Below are positions 1-8,437 of a stretch of 64,000 nt of DNA, piece after piece (position 1 is the stretch's first letter; each line of letters starts with the position of its first letter). The position numbers and the translations under genes were made by a program. The notes under the pieces were generated by a model. It was not told the DNA's origin, made no database searches, and was given only the letters and a program-made list of their open reading frames with translations. The stretch is from Motiliproteus sp047633175 (GTDB taxonomy: Bacteria > Pseudomonadota > Gammaproteobacteria > Pseudomonadales > Balneatricaceae), in NCBI GenBank assembly GCA_047633175.1, contig JBLIEQ010000014.1, positions 43,674-107,673 on the forward strand. The letters are read 5' to 3'.

Positions 1-1079
1 GATACTCGTAGCGCTCGAATTTCAGACCAGCGCTCTAGGGTCATCCTATCCTGAGGGGAAAACTGGCTGGAGTAGGTGGCGAGATACTTATTAACATCCT
101 GTTGTTGCCACGCCATTTCCCATTGGGCGATGGCCTCGGCAAGTGGACCCATAGCAGCCTTCTGGGTCTCCGTTACCACTGAGATACTCGGAGTAACGCT
201 GCGTTGCGCTTCGGCGTCTCCTGAGTTTAAGGCTGATTCCATTGTTATGGAGGGTCGCAGATAACTAACTAACAACAACCCGACGACTAAAATCGGCATA
301 ATAACACTTAACGTAAGCAGGGCCTTTTTTTGATCGAGCCGGGGCTTGAACGTACCATTCTCTCTCAGCAAAACTCTTAGCTCTTTTTTGGTGACAAGAT
401 TATTACCGGCCAGCGTGGCTATGATCGCCAGAGACTGAGGTTTACCTTTACTGATTGAATACGCGTACTGCGCCGCTTTAACGCTGAGCCTGATCTGGCT
501 CGCTTCATGGTTGATAAAATCAAGCCACTGTTGCCTTGTGATCTTAGCCAGTCTTAAGCTCTGGGTAACTCGCTGCACAAAGCCATAACAACGCGGGTGA
601 TTCAAGAGTCTATCCAGTGACTGCTCACCAAAAAGGACCACCCGTACCAGCTGCTGATCGGTATCCTGCAGATTGGTTAAAATACGAATATGCGCTAATA
701 CTTCGGGAGCCAATTGATGGGCATCATCAAAAAACAAAACCAGATTTTTGTTTTCCCCTTCGTTTTCCTCTTTATCATCAAAAAGAAATTTCGACAAACT
801 AGCTACAAAATCATTCTCTACGCTAATATCAAGTTGCTTTATGATGGCATCATCAAGGTCGTCAATCGACATATCAGCCCGCGGAAAAAAAACCACATTA
901 TCATATTTATTTTCAAGTTCCATTTGTAATTGCAAAAAAAGCGTTGTCTTTCCAATCTGTGGATCACCGATTACTTTAACAACACCTTCACGAAATAAAA
1001 GCGCCTGTTTTATTTGTTCACATGTTTTTTCATGCGGTCTTAAGTTAATAAAATAGTCTCTATTTTCTTGCATCGTCAT
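1..1079 (-). CDS. ExeA/GspA-type AAA ATPase with periplasmic NTF2-like domain, copy A (truncated by window edge)
   Basis: The gene reads from ATG at 1079 past base 1, so its C terminus is outside the window. Seen: Walker A GDPQIGKTT (about residues 38-46), Walker B VLFFDD followed by AHQL (about 114-122), a hydrophobic helix encoded around bases 258-325, and then the start of a domain with the pattern W..AWQQQDVNKYLATYSS. Known: ExeA/GspA proteins pair a cytosolic AAA ATPase with one inner-membrane helix and a periplasmic domain, and help to insert envelope machines through peptidoglycan. Here the periplasmic part resembles the NTF2-like tail of the L,D-transpeptidase at 2528-3763 instead of a PG-binding domain. 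The ATG overlaps the stop of the upstream gene (ATGA, 1076-1079), so translation is probably coupled. The protein is a paralogue of 5084-6508. Its substrate is unknown. Confidence 0.85.
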   Translation of the reverse strand, partial: MTMQENRDYFINLRPHEKTCEQIKQALLFREGVVKVIGDPQIGKTTLFLQLQMELENKYDNVVFFPRADMSIDDLDDAIIKQLDISVENDFVASLSKFLFDDKEENEGENKNLVLFFDDAHQLAPEVLAHIRILTNLQDTDQQLVRVVLFGEQSLDRLLNHPRCYGFVQRVTQSLRLAKITRQQWLDFINHEASQIRLSVKAAQYAYSISKGKPQSLAIIATLAGNNLVTKKELRVLLRENGTFKPRLDQKKALLTLSVIMPILVVGLLLVSYLRPSITMESALNSGDAEAQRSVTPSISVVTETQKAAMGPLAEAIAQWEMAWQQQDVNKYLATYSSQFSPQDRMTLERWSEIRALRV

Positions 1080-2527
1080 AATTCATCCAGACTTAAGAAA
1101 AACTTGGCTATCTTTTTATTATCCCGTTCAGCATTAATGGTATATAACTTACCGAGACCCTTGTATGAAAAACGTTGCAGTAATTGTCGACTAGTGACTG
1201 AGTAGCCTCTGTCTTCGCCGGAGTTACCATTTTTGCTACCCACAAAACCCACTAAATTAACTTTTGATGCGCCACCCTTCGGGTCTACATAATCTATAAG
1301 AAGAAGTCGATCGGTTGACAACAAACTGAGCGTTTCTCCAAGTTCAAGTCGCCGCTCTTTATCGTTCAGTCTTATTTTCAGATAAGCGGCAGTCTGCACC
1401 AGGTCAGCCAACGGGCCCTGCTCAGGGTTTCTTACCTTTACAAAGATCCGACCACATAAATACTGGTCTTTCAAAACACGGATCGACGTGGCATCAGCCA
1501 AAAGAAAAGATTTTCCGATATCATTAAGACTGCCTATCTTTTCTATATCAACTACTACTCCGCGCTGATAATTAGTATAAGCCTGAAGTACCTCCAACGT
1601 ATCGCCTTTGTTCAACTCAATAGTTTCACCGTCATGATAAGCGACTGCACGGGAATCGTTGATTGAAACAAGCATATGAGACAATTGGGGCTTAAGGACA
1701 GACTGTAGATTCTGTTCCTGTTGAATATCAAACTCATCCATAAAAGCGTTGACCATCATGGTTTGATAACTTACTTTCAAATCCAGTGACTGGATATTTT
1801 TCGAGGTTTCTATACCATAAGATTCAATACCATGCTGATAGAGGGCATAGAAAGTAGCCGATTGTTTTTGTTCTTTGTGAACAGAGTTGGACGCCTTGGT
1901 TCGCGTATTCTTAAATTTAAGTTTGTGATCGTTAATCTGTATATTCTTATTAACGAGCGCCACCACTTTCTGAGCCCTTTTTTCGAGGTTCAGTGTTACG
2001 CCTTGCTGATTCGTAAATTCGGCTCGGTCCGCAATGACGGCCTGCCCCCATCTTCTAGGATTTCGTAACTCGCTGATTGTCTCTGGGGAATAGAAACCAT
2101 AGCCATCATGTAAATTGAGTAACACATCACTTTTCGCGATCAATTTTTTGAGAACTTCAACGATATCTTTTTCATATATATGTTGATGACCGGATTCATC
2201 CAAGCCATCCATTGGCGTATTGAAATTCCGATTCATATCATCGTTGATGCCTCTAATATTATTGACTATTGCAGGCATATTAGCCCGGGGCACTACGATA
2301 AGAGTCCCTTTGCGAAGGCGTGTATCCGCAAAGATATCTGCGGTGAGATAACCTCCGGGCTCATTATGCATTCCACCGATTATGAGCATGGTCTTACCGG
2401 GCAGTTCACCTTCAATATGATAGACATGGAGTTCGTGATCGGTATTTTCAAAGTGGCTAGTAATAGTAGTCTGCGACATCGCCTGGCCGCTTAACACAAG
2501 AAGAAATACACACAAGACTTTAATCAT
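1076..2527 (-). CDS. M14/M99-type metallocarboxypeptidase, Csd4-like, exported
   Basis: 483 residues with an N-terminal signal peptide (about 1-18, cleavage near GQAMSQ). Seen: an HxE-type element in GGMHNEPGG (H54, E56), a likely second zinc ligand in LNLHDGYG (H140) and a candidate catalytic glutamate in YGIETSK (E240). This is the order expected of M14 and M99 carboxypeptidases such as Helicobacter Csd4, which trims peptidoglycan tripeptides to dipeptides. The C-terminal half (about 280-480) looks like small beta domains and is not recognised. Odd: M14 enzymes normally have HxxE and Csd4 has QxxE. Here Met lies at the -3 position from E56 and His at -2, so metal binding needs testing. The ATG directly follows the transpeptidase stop (TGA then ATG) and the end overlaps the ATPase start. 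Peptidoglycan as substrate is inferred from the neighbours. Confidence 0.75.
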   Translation of the reverse strand: MIKVLCVFLLVLSGQAMSQTTITSHFENTDHELHVYHIEGELPGKTMLIIGGMHNEPGGYLTADIFADTRLRKGTLIVVPRANMPAIVNNIRGINDDMNRNFNTPMDGLDESGHQHIYEKDIVEVLKKLIAKSDVLLNLHDGYGFYSPETISELRNPRRWGQAVIADRAEFTNQQGVTLNLEKRAQKVVALVNKNIQINDHKLKFKNTRTKASNSVHKEQKQSATFYALYQHGIESYGIETSKNIQSLDLKVSYQTMMVNAFMDEFDIQQEQNLQSVLKPQLSHMLVSINDSRAVAYHDGETIELNKGDTLEVLQAYTNYQRGVVVDIEKIGSLNDIGKSFLLADATSIRVLKDQYLCGRIFVKVRNPEQGPLADLVQTAAYLKIRLNDKERRLELGETLSLLSTDRLLLIDYVDPKGGASKVNLVGFVGSKNGNSGEDRGYSVTSRQLLQRFSYKGLGKLYTINAERDNKKIAKFFLSLDEL

Positions 2528-3763
2528 TCAAATCTTACCCGAAGAGGGCGCCCCTTCAAAAATAATTCTCCATTTATCGCCTTCTTTTTTCCAGTACTGT
2601 CTTTTAGTATCTTTTCCATTGAAATTATTACTCATGTAGTGCTGTTTAAAGGTCACTACAAGAATATTTCCCTGACCTGGATAGGAGAAGAAACTGAGAT
2701 TTTTTAGATCAATATTAACATAAGACTTGGCTTTATTTATTCTTATTTTTTTGGCCGACCAGGCGATATAATCTTCCCGACCATTATCGAAGTCATGCGA
2801 GTAGTTTGACAGATAGTCCTGTGTATCGAGACTTTCCCAGCTTTTCTTCCAATCATTAACAAGCTGACTAAAGGGTTGCTGCTGCGCTAACCAATCTGAT
2901 TCCGTAAGCCACTCTATGTTCTCTCCAATAATTACCGGTGTCGAGTGAATATCGATGATTGAATCGAGTTGTGCAAAATCATAATTGGTTAAAGACACAC
3001 AACCTTCGCTGGCAAGGGGGGCACGGCTATACGTATCCGTCGGTGAGCCATGCAACCAGATGCCGTTGCCAGTCTTCTGCTGCTGAGCATCTAATGCATT
3101 GGGATAGTTCAACGGCAAAGCGCCGGATCCATATTTATCAGGTAAATTTTTTGCTGCCAGCCTTGTGGTGACAAAATAGACGCCTACCGGTGTTTTCTTG
3201 TCACCACTGATAAACTTTTCTGCGCCCTCGCTGCCACTCGACGCGTAAAAATCTTTCACTAAAACGGGCTTTCCCGACTTATTCTCAAACAGATACAACC
3301 GAGATTTGCTTAGATCTACGACGATGGCATGCGATTGGCCGTCTGCCATTTTTACTAAACTTTTGGGGATGCTGCCGTTTTTTGGCTTCTGGGTTCGATA
3401 CTGACCGCGGACCACTGCTTCTTGACGTAACTCTTCGACTAGACTCGACCTTATTGGAACGGCAGCGGCAAAGGACTCAATCGGATTGGCCTGCGCACTA
3501 ACTAGATCGGCAAAGATAACTTGCGCCAGTTTAAACTCGGGCGTGTGCTGAGTGATCGCCAGCAAGCGCTCCATGGCTTCTTCTAGTCGGTTTTGATCAA
3601 TGTCCTCAATAGCCGCAAGGAAATCACCCTCCACCGTAGAGAGGCTCACCGCGTAACTGATGCTTGTTGTAAACGGAAATGCGATTAAAAACATCCCGAT
3701 TGAAAATAGTGGCGTCCACTTCATAAGTCGTTGATAACCACCTAGGTTTTTGCTATTTACCAT
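2528..3763 (-). CDS. L,D-transpeptidase (YkuD) with C-terminal NTF2-like domain, Csd6-like
   Basis: 411 residues. A hydrophobic N-terminal segment (about 16-38) suggests export or anchoring. Seen: a YkuD domain at about 144-281 with LHGSP (H238) and the catalytic-cysteine motif SEGCVSL (C255). A C-terminal domain at about 298-404 opens with the pattern W...WESLDTQDYLSNYS and ends KEGDKWRIIFEG, as in the NTF2-like tail of Helicobacter Csd6-type enzymes. Known: such enzymes crosslink or trim peptidoglycan through tetrapeptides and affect cell shape. It is the first gene of a tight three-gene operon with the carboxypeptidase and the ATPase. An alternative start is Met14. A fragment of a second copy survives on the opposite strand near 4510-4605. 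Confidence 0.85.
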   Translation of the reverse strand: MVNSKNLGGYQRLMKWTPLFSIGMFLIAFPFTTSISYAVSLSTVEGDFLAAIEDIDQNRLEEAMERLLAITQHTPEFKLAQVIFADLVSAQANPIESFAAAVPIRSSLVEELRQEAVVRGQYRTQKPKNGSIPKSLVKMADGQSHAIVVDLSKSRLYLFENKSGKPVLVKDFYASSGSEGAEKFISGDKKTPVGVYFVTTRLAAKNLPDKYGSGALPLNYPNALDAQQQKTGNGIWLHGSPTDTYSRAPLASEGCVSLTNYDFAQLDSIIDIHSTPVIIGENIEWLTESDWLAQQQPFSQLVNDWKKSWESLDTQDYLSNYSHDFDNGREDYIAWSAKKIRINKAKSYVNIDLKNLSFFSYPGQGNILVVTFKQHYMSNNFNGKDTKRQYWKKEGDKWRIIFEGAPSSGKI

Positions 3764-3837
3764 TATAGTAATTGGCTAATTTTTGAGTTGTAAATAATAC
3801 CCGATCGGTCCGCTTGATGCTATGAGTTCGCCTTAAT

Positions 3838-3906
3838 GATTAGTGTTCGGCGTCAACTATCTTGGCCGGTCGCGCGACAACTATGATGGCCGGTTAGGCG
3901 TCGACA
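3838..3906. repeat. IS21-type terminal repeats (remnant)
   Basis: Two closely spaced imperfect copies of the form CAACTAT..TGGCCGGT (near 3855-3873 and 3877-3896) are followed by GGCGTCGACA. Multiple short repeats of this kind are typical of IS21-family ends, and the site lies just outside the istB remnant. No intact opposite end was recognised. Confidence 0.45.
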
Positions 3907-3919
3907 CTTTTTAGTCTGT

Positions 3920-4440
3920 TTCGCTTGTTTTATATGGTGCAGTTTCCGATAGTCTCGCCCTCTAGTTCGGTAATTGTCTTGTAGTGTATGAGTCGATCAA
4001 TGGCTGCGACCGTCATCATGCTGTCCGGGAAAATATAATCCCATGCGCTGAAGGGTTGGTTGGCCGTGATGATGAGGCTGCCGCTTTCATAGCGATGGGC
4101 GATGAACTCAAGCGGACCCGGGTTTCGGCATCCATTTTTTTCACATAGCCAATGTCATCAATAATGATGAGGCGGTATTTATCCAGCCGTGTCATAGCTG
4201 TCATCAAGTCAAGGTCCCGCATTGCTTCCTGCAAGTGCTGAACCAGCACGATGGCTGAAAAGAGTTTGCAGCGGATGCCTTGCTCGATAGCCTAGGACCC
4301 AGCGTCGTTGCAACATGGGCTTCCCTGTACGACTAGGCCCTAGCAAAAGGATGTTGTCGGCATTGTGTGCCCATTGAATATCCTGTTGCAACTTGGCCAG
4401 AATACACCCTTGATTCGGCTTGCTAAAACGGTAGTGATCA
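3920..4440 (-). pseudogene. istB remnant (IS21-family helper ATPase), frameshifted
   Basis: Three reading frames must be joined to follow the protein on the minus strand. The upstream part contains NILLLGPSRTGKP, a damaged Walker A in which the last Thr is replaced by Pro. The middle contains LIIIDDIGYV, the Walker B region of IstB. The downstream part (about 3925-4050) reads FSAWDYIFPDSMMTVAAID, the characteristic IstB C terminus. Frameshifts, an internal deletion and the absence of istA show a dead element. It lies between the two facing copies of the envelope operon, so it may have taken part in the duplication or inversion. Confidence 0.85.
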
Positions 4441-4509
4441 AGTAGTTTTGCTAATTCTAATTGTCTTCCCGTTTACGGTAAACTTCTGTTATCCATAAAA
4501 TTATCTACA

Positions 4510-4605
4510 CGGAGATAGGTTCCTGACTGCTATTGAGGACATTGATCAAAACCGGCTGAAAGAGGTGTATTGAGCGATAACTGGCAATCACTCCATACAG
4601 ACATA
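4510..4605 (+). pseudogene. Fragment of a second L,D-transpeptidase gene
   Basis: The plus strand here matches the reverse complement of about 3545-3625, the N-terminal region of the intact transpeptidase. An identical 26-base block lies at 4529-4554 and encodes the AIEDIDQNR region. Most of the gene is gone and a stop follows within a few codons (near 4571). It is the first surviving piece of the decayed plus-strand operon copy. Confidence 0.85.
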
Positions 4606-5083
4606 CACGCTGGTTTTGAACAACGACTCGCGTGCAGTTGCTTACCCTGATGGCCAAACTATTGAATTGAACTAAGGCGGTACTTTAAAGCACTCCCCAC
4701 TTACACTAATTTTTAACGTGTTCTTATTTTAGAACAGAACGTGGATCTAGCGGATGTCGCTTCGACCCGCATTTTTAAGGCCCGTATTACGTGGCTGGAT
4801 TGAGATACAGATCACTCCGTACCTAAAAATAAAGCTGGAGGATAAATGTTGGTGATTTTTTAACTTTGTATAAATACGGAGTCTATTTCCAACCACAGCC
4901 TCCTTGTTGTTGACTATGTGGGCTTACAGATGAAACATCGTGGATAGCAAAAAAGCAATACTGACGAAGACTGACGGAGCTTAGTCACTAGTCGCCAATT
5001 GATATGGTTTTTATTAAAGGGTCTAGAGGTTAAACTTACGCTGAACAACAAAATTATTGCAAGTTTTTAAGTCTAAATGGATG
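4606..5083 (+). pseudogene. Remnant of a second M99-type carboxypeptidase gene (3' part)
   Basis: Discontinuous homology to the C-terminal part of the intact carboxypeptidase (1076-2527) runs in order along this stretch. It includes NDSRAVAYPDGQTIELN followed by a stop (intact copy: NDSRAVAYHDGETIELN), a counterpart of LADATSIRVLK, a counterpart of LLLIDYV, and a final segment from about 4938 that aligns base by base up to the ATPase start. Internal deletions, frameshifts and stops make it non-functional. Confidence 0.85.
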
Positions 5084-6508
5084 ATGACGATGAAAGAAAA
5101 TAGGGATTTTTTTATTAGTTTCAAACCACATGAACAAGCATGCGAACAAATAAAGCAGACACTTTTACTTCCTGAAGGCGGCATTAAAGTTACCGGTGAT
5201 GAGAATTCTGGAAAAACAACACTTTTTTTACAGCTGCAAATGGATCTTGACAGTGATCGTTATGATTTGGCTTGTTTCCCAAAGGCCGACATATCGATTG
5301 AAGAGCTTAACAAAGCCATTATAAAAAAACTCGACATTAACTCAGGAAAAGATTTTTCAACCAGCTTATTGAAAGTACTGATCGAAAATAAAACAAAAAA
5401 TAAACAACTGGTTTTATTGTTTGATGATGCGCATCAATTGACGCCTGACATATTAGCGTATGTACGTATTTTGACCAACATCCAAGATACTACTCAACTG
5501 CTGGTACGGGTGATCTTTTTTGGCGAACAGTCGCTAGATAGACTGCTGTATCCTTCTAATTGCTATGGCTTTTCCCAACGAGTTACTCAGAGACCAAGCG
5601 AGGCTAAGATCACCAAGCAACAGTGGCTCAACGTTATCAGCCAGGAAAACAGCCAGATCAGACTCAGCCTTAAAGCGGCACACTACGCCTATTCAATCAG
5701 TAAAGGGATACCTAAATCGTTAGCCATAATCGCTACTCTGGTCGACAAGCAACAGTTTCACCCAACGACCAAAAAAGATCTTAAAGCTTTACTGAGAGAC
5801 AATGCCATTTTCAAAACACGGTCCAAACTAAAGACGACCCTGATTATATTAGGTGTATCAACGTCTATTCTTTTCAACGGATGGTTGTTTATTATTTATA
5901 TACAACCTTCCCAGAAAACAGAATCAGTATTCGACTTCAGTCATAAAAAAGAGCCCCTGGAAAATACAGAAAATGGCGACGCAACGCAACACACCGCCGC
6001 TCTCGCTCCCGTTCCCGTTCCCGCTCCCGCTCCCGTTCCCGTTCCCGCTCCCGTTCCCGTTCCCGCTCCCGCTCCCGCTCCCGCTCATATTAAAAATATT
6101 CCGATGGAAGCAAAAACTGCAAACCAGAAAAAAGTTTTTGATGATATTGAAAATGCCATCGCCTACTGGGTAATAGCGTGGCAACAACAAGATGTTGATA
6201 ATTATCTAGCCGCCTATTCCAGCCACTTTATACCCACTGATAAGATGACTCTTGACCACTGGTCTGAAATCAGAGAGCAGCGAGTATCAACGCCCGATTG
6301 GATAAAACTGTCCATCACCGGAGTCAACAGGGTTAAAGTATCAGCCACCCATGCGGAGATAGAATTTTGGCTTTGGTATCAATCATCTGACTACCAGGAT
6401 AAAACCTTAAAAACATTGATTCTCGAAAAAGAGAATAATGAGTGGCAAATTGTTAGAGAAATAAGTCTTAATATTCAAGAGCTTAAAGGCGATGCCATAC
6501 AAGGCTAA
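5084..6508 (+). CDS. ExeA/GspA-type AAA ATPase with periplasmic NTF2-like domain, copy B
   Basis: 474 residues from ATG 5084, chosen because it aligns with the start of copy A (ATGACGATG in both). A longer TTG start at 5057 would use bases that belong to the dead carboxypeptidase. Seen: Walker A GDENSGKTT (about 38-46), Walker B LLFDDAHQL (about 111-119), a transmembrane helix at about 252-274, an unusual Ala/Pro/Val linker at about 307-334, and an NTF2-like domain at about 356-461 (W.IAWQQQDVDNYLAAYSS). The inferred topology is a cytosolic ATPase with the tail in the periplasm. The reading frame is intact although both upstream partner genes have decayed, which suggests that the ATPase is still useful or that the loss is recent. 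Codon use is AT-rich compared with the min genes downstream. Confidence 0.88.
   Translation: MTMKENRDFFISFKPHEQACEQIKQTLLLPEGGIKVTGDENSGKTTLFLQLQMDLDSDRYDLACFPKADISIEELNKAIIKKLDINSGKDFSTSLLKVLIENKTKNKQLVLLFDDAHQLTPDILAYVRILTNIQDTTQLLVRVIFFGEQSLDRLLYPSNCYGFSQRVTQRPSEAKITKQQWLNVISQENSQIRLSLKAAHYAYSISKGIPKSLAIIATLVDKQQFHPTTKKDLKALLRDNAIFKTRSKLKTTLIILGVSTSILFNGWLFIIYIQPSQKTESVFDFSHKKEPLENTENGDATQHTAALAPVPVPAPAPVPVPAPVPVPAPAPAPAHIKNIPMEAKTANQKKVFDDIENAIAYWVIAWQQQDVDNYLAAYSSHFIPTDKMTLDHWSEIREQRVSTPDWIKLSITGVNRVKVSATHAEIEFWLWYQSSDYQDKTLKTLILEKENNEWQIVREISLNIQELKGDAIQG
6005..6082 (+). repeat. Thirteen tandem hexamers encoding an Ala/Val-Pro linker
   Basis: Thirteen consecutive units of GCTCCC or GTTCCC encode alternating AP and VP dipeptides between the membrane helix and the NTF2-like domain of the ATPase. 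Gain or loss of a unit keeps the frame, so linker length can vary. Copy A (1-1079) has an ordinary linker with no such repeat. Confidence 0.95.
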
Positions 6509-6696
6509 CAGGGCGCTCCACACAGCAATTTCTGCAGGACTTCACTATTAATTCTAGAGTGTTAGTTCTTGTATAAATTTACGGGCTTTATCATTAATGA
6601 GCAGCCATTTCTGGGTTAGACTGCACAGCTATGCCCAGTGCGTGCTGCGGGCTGCACTAAATGATTCTCGATCATCCTCCTGAAGAAGCAGAAATT

Positions 6697-7530
6697 ATGA
6701 GTAGCCAAGCGCCGGCATTCAAGATCAAGGCGGTCAACCTGCCTGTCTTGCAACTCCACATTTTCACCACCGATATGGCTCAGCTCAAACATGAGTTGGC
6801 GTTACGTCTTAGCCAGACCCCCGATTTTTTCGCCAGCACCCCTATAGTGCTAGAACTCACAGGGATAGCCGTCGACGATGCTGTCCTGGATTTCTCCGCA
6901 CTGACCGCATTTATGCGCGAGCATGGCATGTGTCCTGCCGGCGTGTCAGGCGGGTCAGAGCAGCAACGGAATGCCGCCGCAGGTTCCGGCCTGGGTCTGT
7001 TTCCGACAACGCCTGCCAGAACGGCCGGAACAGCAGAATTACGAGCACCAGGGATGACGCCCGCCGATGTGATTGAGGTGCCAGAAATACAGCCGCTGCA
7101 GACCCAGCCCGAATTGCCGGGTATCGTCGAAAGGACAGCGGTTCAAGCGGTTGTCCCACCCACCGAAACTCTCGCCCAGACAGTTTCTGTGATTCGACCG
7201 ACGATGGTGATAGACCGGCCGGTGCGTACCGGACAGACCATTTATGCCGAAGGCGCGAACCTGGTACTCCTCGCAATCGCCAATGCCGGTTCCGAACTGA
7301 TCGCAGACGGCGATATCCATGTCTACGCACCGCTGCGCGGCAAGGCCATCGCAGGAGCCCACGGCAATGAAGCCGCGCGTATCTTCGTGCATAAGATGGA
7401 GGCGGAGCTGCTCTCCATCGCCGGTTGTTTCAAGGTTTTTGAGGATGGCGTGCCTGAGAATGTCCGCGGCAAGGCTGCGCAGATCCATCTACAGGGCACG
7501 CGCCTAGAGATTCAGCCGCTATCTATATGA
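6697..7530 (+). CDS. minC: Septum site-determining protein MinC
   Basis: 277 residues from ATG 6697 (MSSQAPAFKIK). An in-frame ATG at 6661 would add twelve residues not expected at a MinC N terminus. Seen: an N-terminal domain with FTTDMAQLKHELALRL, a long Pro/Thr/Gln-rich linker (about 95-170), and a C-terminal beta-helix with RPVRTGQTIYAEGANLV, HVYAPLRGKAIAGAHG and ARIFVHKMEAELLSIAG. Known: MinC is the FtsZ inhibitor, is recruited to the poles by MinD, and keeps the division septum at mid-cell. It is the first gene of minCDE. The linker is longer than in E. coli (about 231 residues in total there). Confidence 0.96.
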   Translation: MSSQAPAFKIKAVNLPVLQLHIFTTDMAQLKHELALRLSQTPDFFASTPIVLELTGIAVDDAVLDFSALTAFMREHGMCPAGVSGGSEQQRNAAAGSGLGLFPTTPARTAGTAELRAPGMTPADVIEVPEIQPLQTQPELPGIVERTAVQAVVPPTETLAQTVSVIRPTMVIDRPVRTGQTIYAEGANLVLLAIANAGSELIADGDIHVYAPLRGKAIAGAHGNEAARIFVHKMEAELLSIAGCFKVFEDGVPENVRGKAAQIHLQGTRLEIQPLSI

Positions 7531-7548
7531 TAGGCGGCGGCCTTAAAA

Positions 7549-7577
7549 TTGATGGCCAGTTTATGGCTTTTTATAGT
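7549..7577 (+). promoter_or_regulatory. Candidate sigma70 promoter before minD
   Basis: TTGATG (7549-7554) and TATAGT (7572-7577) are separated by 17 bases and stand 49 bases before the minD GTG. The spacing and both hexamers are close to consensus. It could give minDE its own transcript beside read-through from minC. Prediction from sequence only. Confidence 0.4.
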
Positions 7578-7626
7578 CGCTTTACGGGTAAAATACACTA
7601 GAATTTTAATTATCAGGATGTGAAAC

Positions 7627-8436
7627 GTGGCTAAAGTAATTGTTGTAACGTCAGGAAAGGGTGGGGTCGGAAAAACCACCACAAGCGCCAGCTTCTCTAC
7701 CGGTCTGGCTATGCGCGGCAATAAGACCGTGGTGATCGATTTTGATGTTGGCTTGCGCAATCTCGACCTTATTATGGGCTGCGAGCGCCGAGTGGTCTAT
7801 GACATTATCAATGTTATCAATGGTGACGCTTCACTCAAGCAGGCCCTGATCAAGGACAAGAACTGCGACAATCTGTATGTTCTGCCCGCCTCACAGACGC
7901 GCGATAAAGAGGCGCTCAAGCTGGATGATGTCGGACGCATCCTCGATGAACTCAAGGAAAGTTTCGATTTCATCGTCTGCGATTCTCCCGCCGGTATCGA
8001 GGCGGGCGCGTTCAATGCGATGTATTACGCCGATGAGGCGCTGGTGGTGACCAATCCCGAAGTTTCTTCGGTACGGGACTCCGACCGGATTCTCGGTATA
8101 CTCGCAGCCAAGTCCAAGCGTGCGGTAGACGGAGCAGAGCCGGTCAGAGAGCATCTTCTGGTCACCCGATACGACCCCAAGCGGGTGCGTTCAGGCGAGA
8201 TGCTGTCGGTTGAGGACATCCAGGAGATCTTGCGTATCCCGCTGTTGGGCGTGATCCCGGAGTCCGGCCTGGTACTGCAGGCCTCCAATTCCGGCACGCC
8301 CGCCATCCATCTGGAGAAGAGCGATGTGGCCAGGGCTTACCGTGATATGGTGAGTCGCTTTATGGGTGAAGAGCTGCCGATGCTGTTTACTGCTGAAAAG
8401 GCGGGAATATTTAAACGACTACTGGGGGGGAGCTGA
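7627..8436 (+). CDS. minD: Septum site-determining ATPase MinD
   Basis: 269 residues starting at GTG 7627 after AGGATG. Seen: the deviant Walker A GKGGVGKTT with the signature lysine, FDVGLRNLDLIMGCE (switch I region), DSPAGIE (switch II), and a C-terminal amphipathic membrane-targeting helix ending GIFKRLLGG. Known: ATP-bound MinD dimerises on the inner membrane, recruits MinC and is released by MinE, which drives pole-to-pole oscillation. The length matches the family (about 270). The stop is one base from the minE start. Confidence 0.98.
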   Translation: MAKVIVVTSGKGGVGKTTTSASFSTGLAMRGNKTVVIDFDVGLRNLDLIMGCERRVVYDIINVINGDASLKQALIKDKNCDNLYVLPASQTRDKEALKLDDVGRILDELKESFDFIVCDSPAGIEAGAFNAMYYADEALVVTNPEVSSVRDSDRILGILAAKSKRAVDGAEPVREHLLVTRYDPKRVRSGEMLSVEDIQEILRIPLLGVIPESGLVLQASNSGTPAIHLEKSDVARAYRDMVSRFMGEELPMLFTAEKAGIFKRLLGGS

Positions 8437-8437
8437 C

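Noticed and set aside
5057..5083. TTG start for the second ATPase
   Set aside because: These codons align with the C-terminal coding bases of the decayed carboxypeptidase, while ATG 5084 matches the start of the paralogue.
5924..6190. A Gly/Ser/Asn-repeat protein on the minus strand
   Set aside because: It is the complement of the Ala/Val-Pro hexamer array in the ATPase; there are no flanking protein features.
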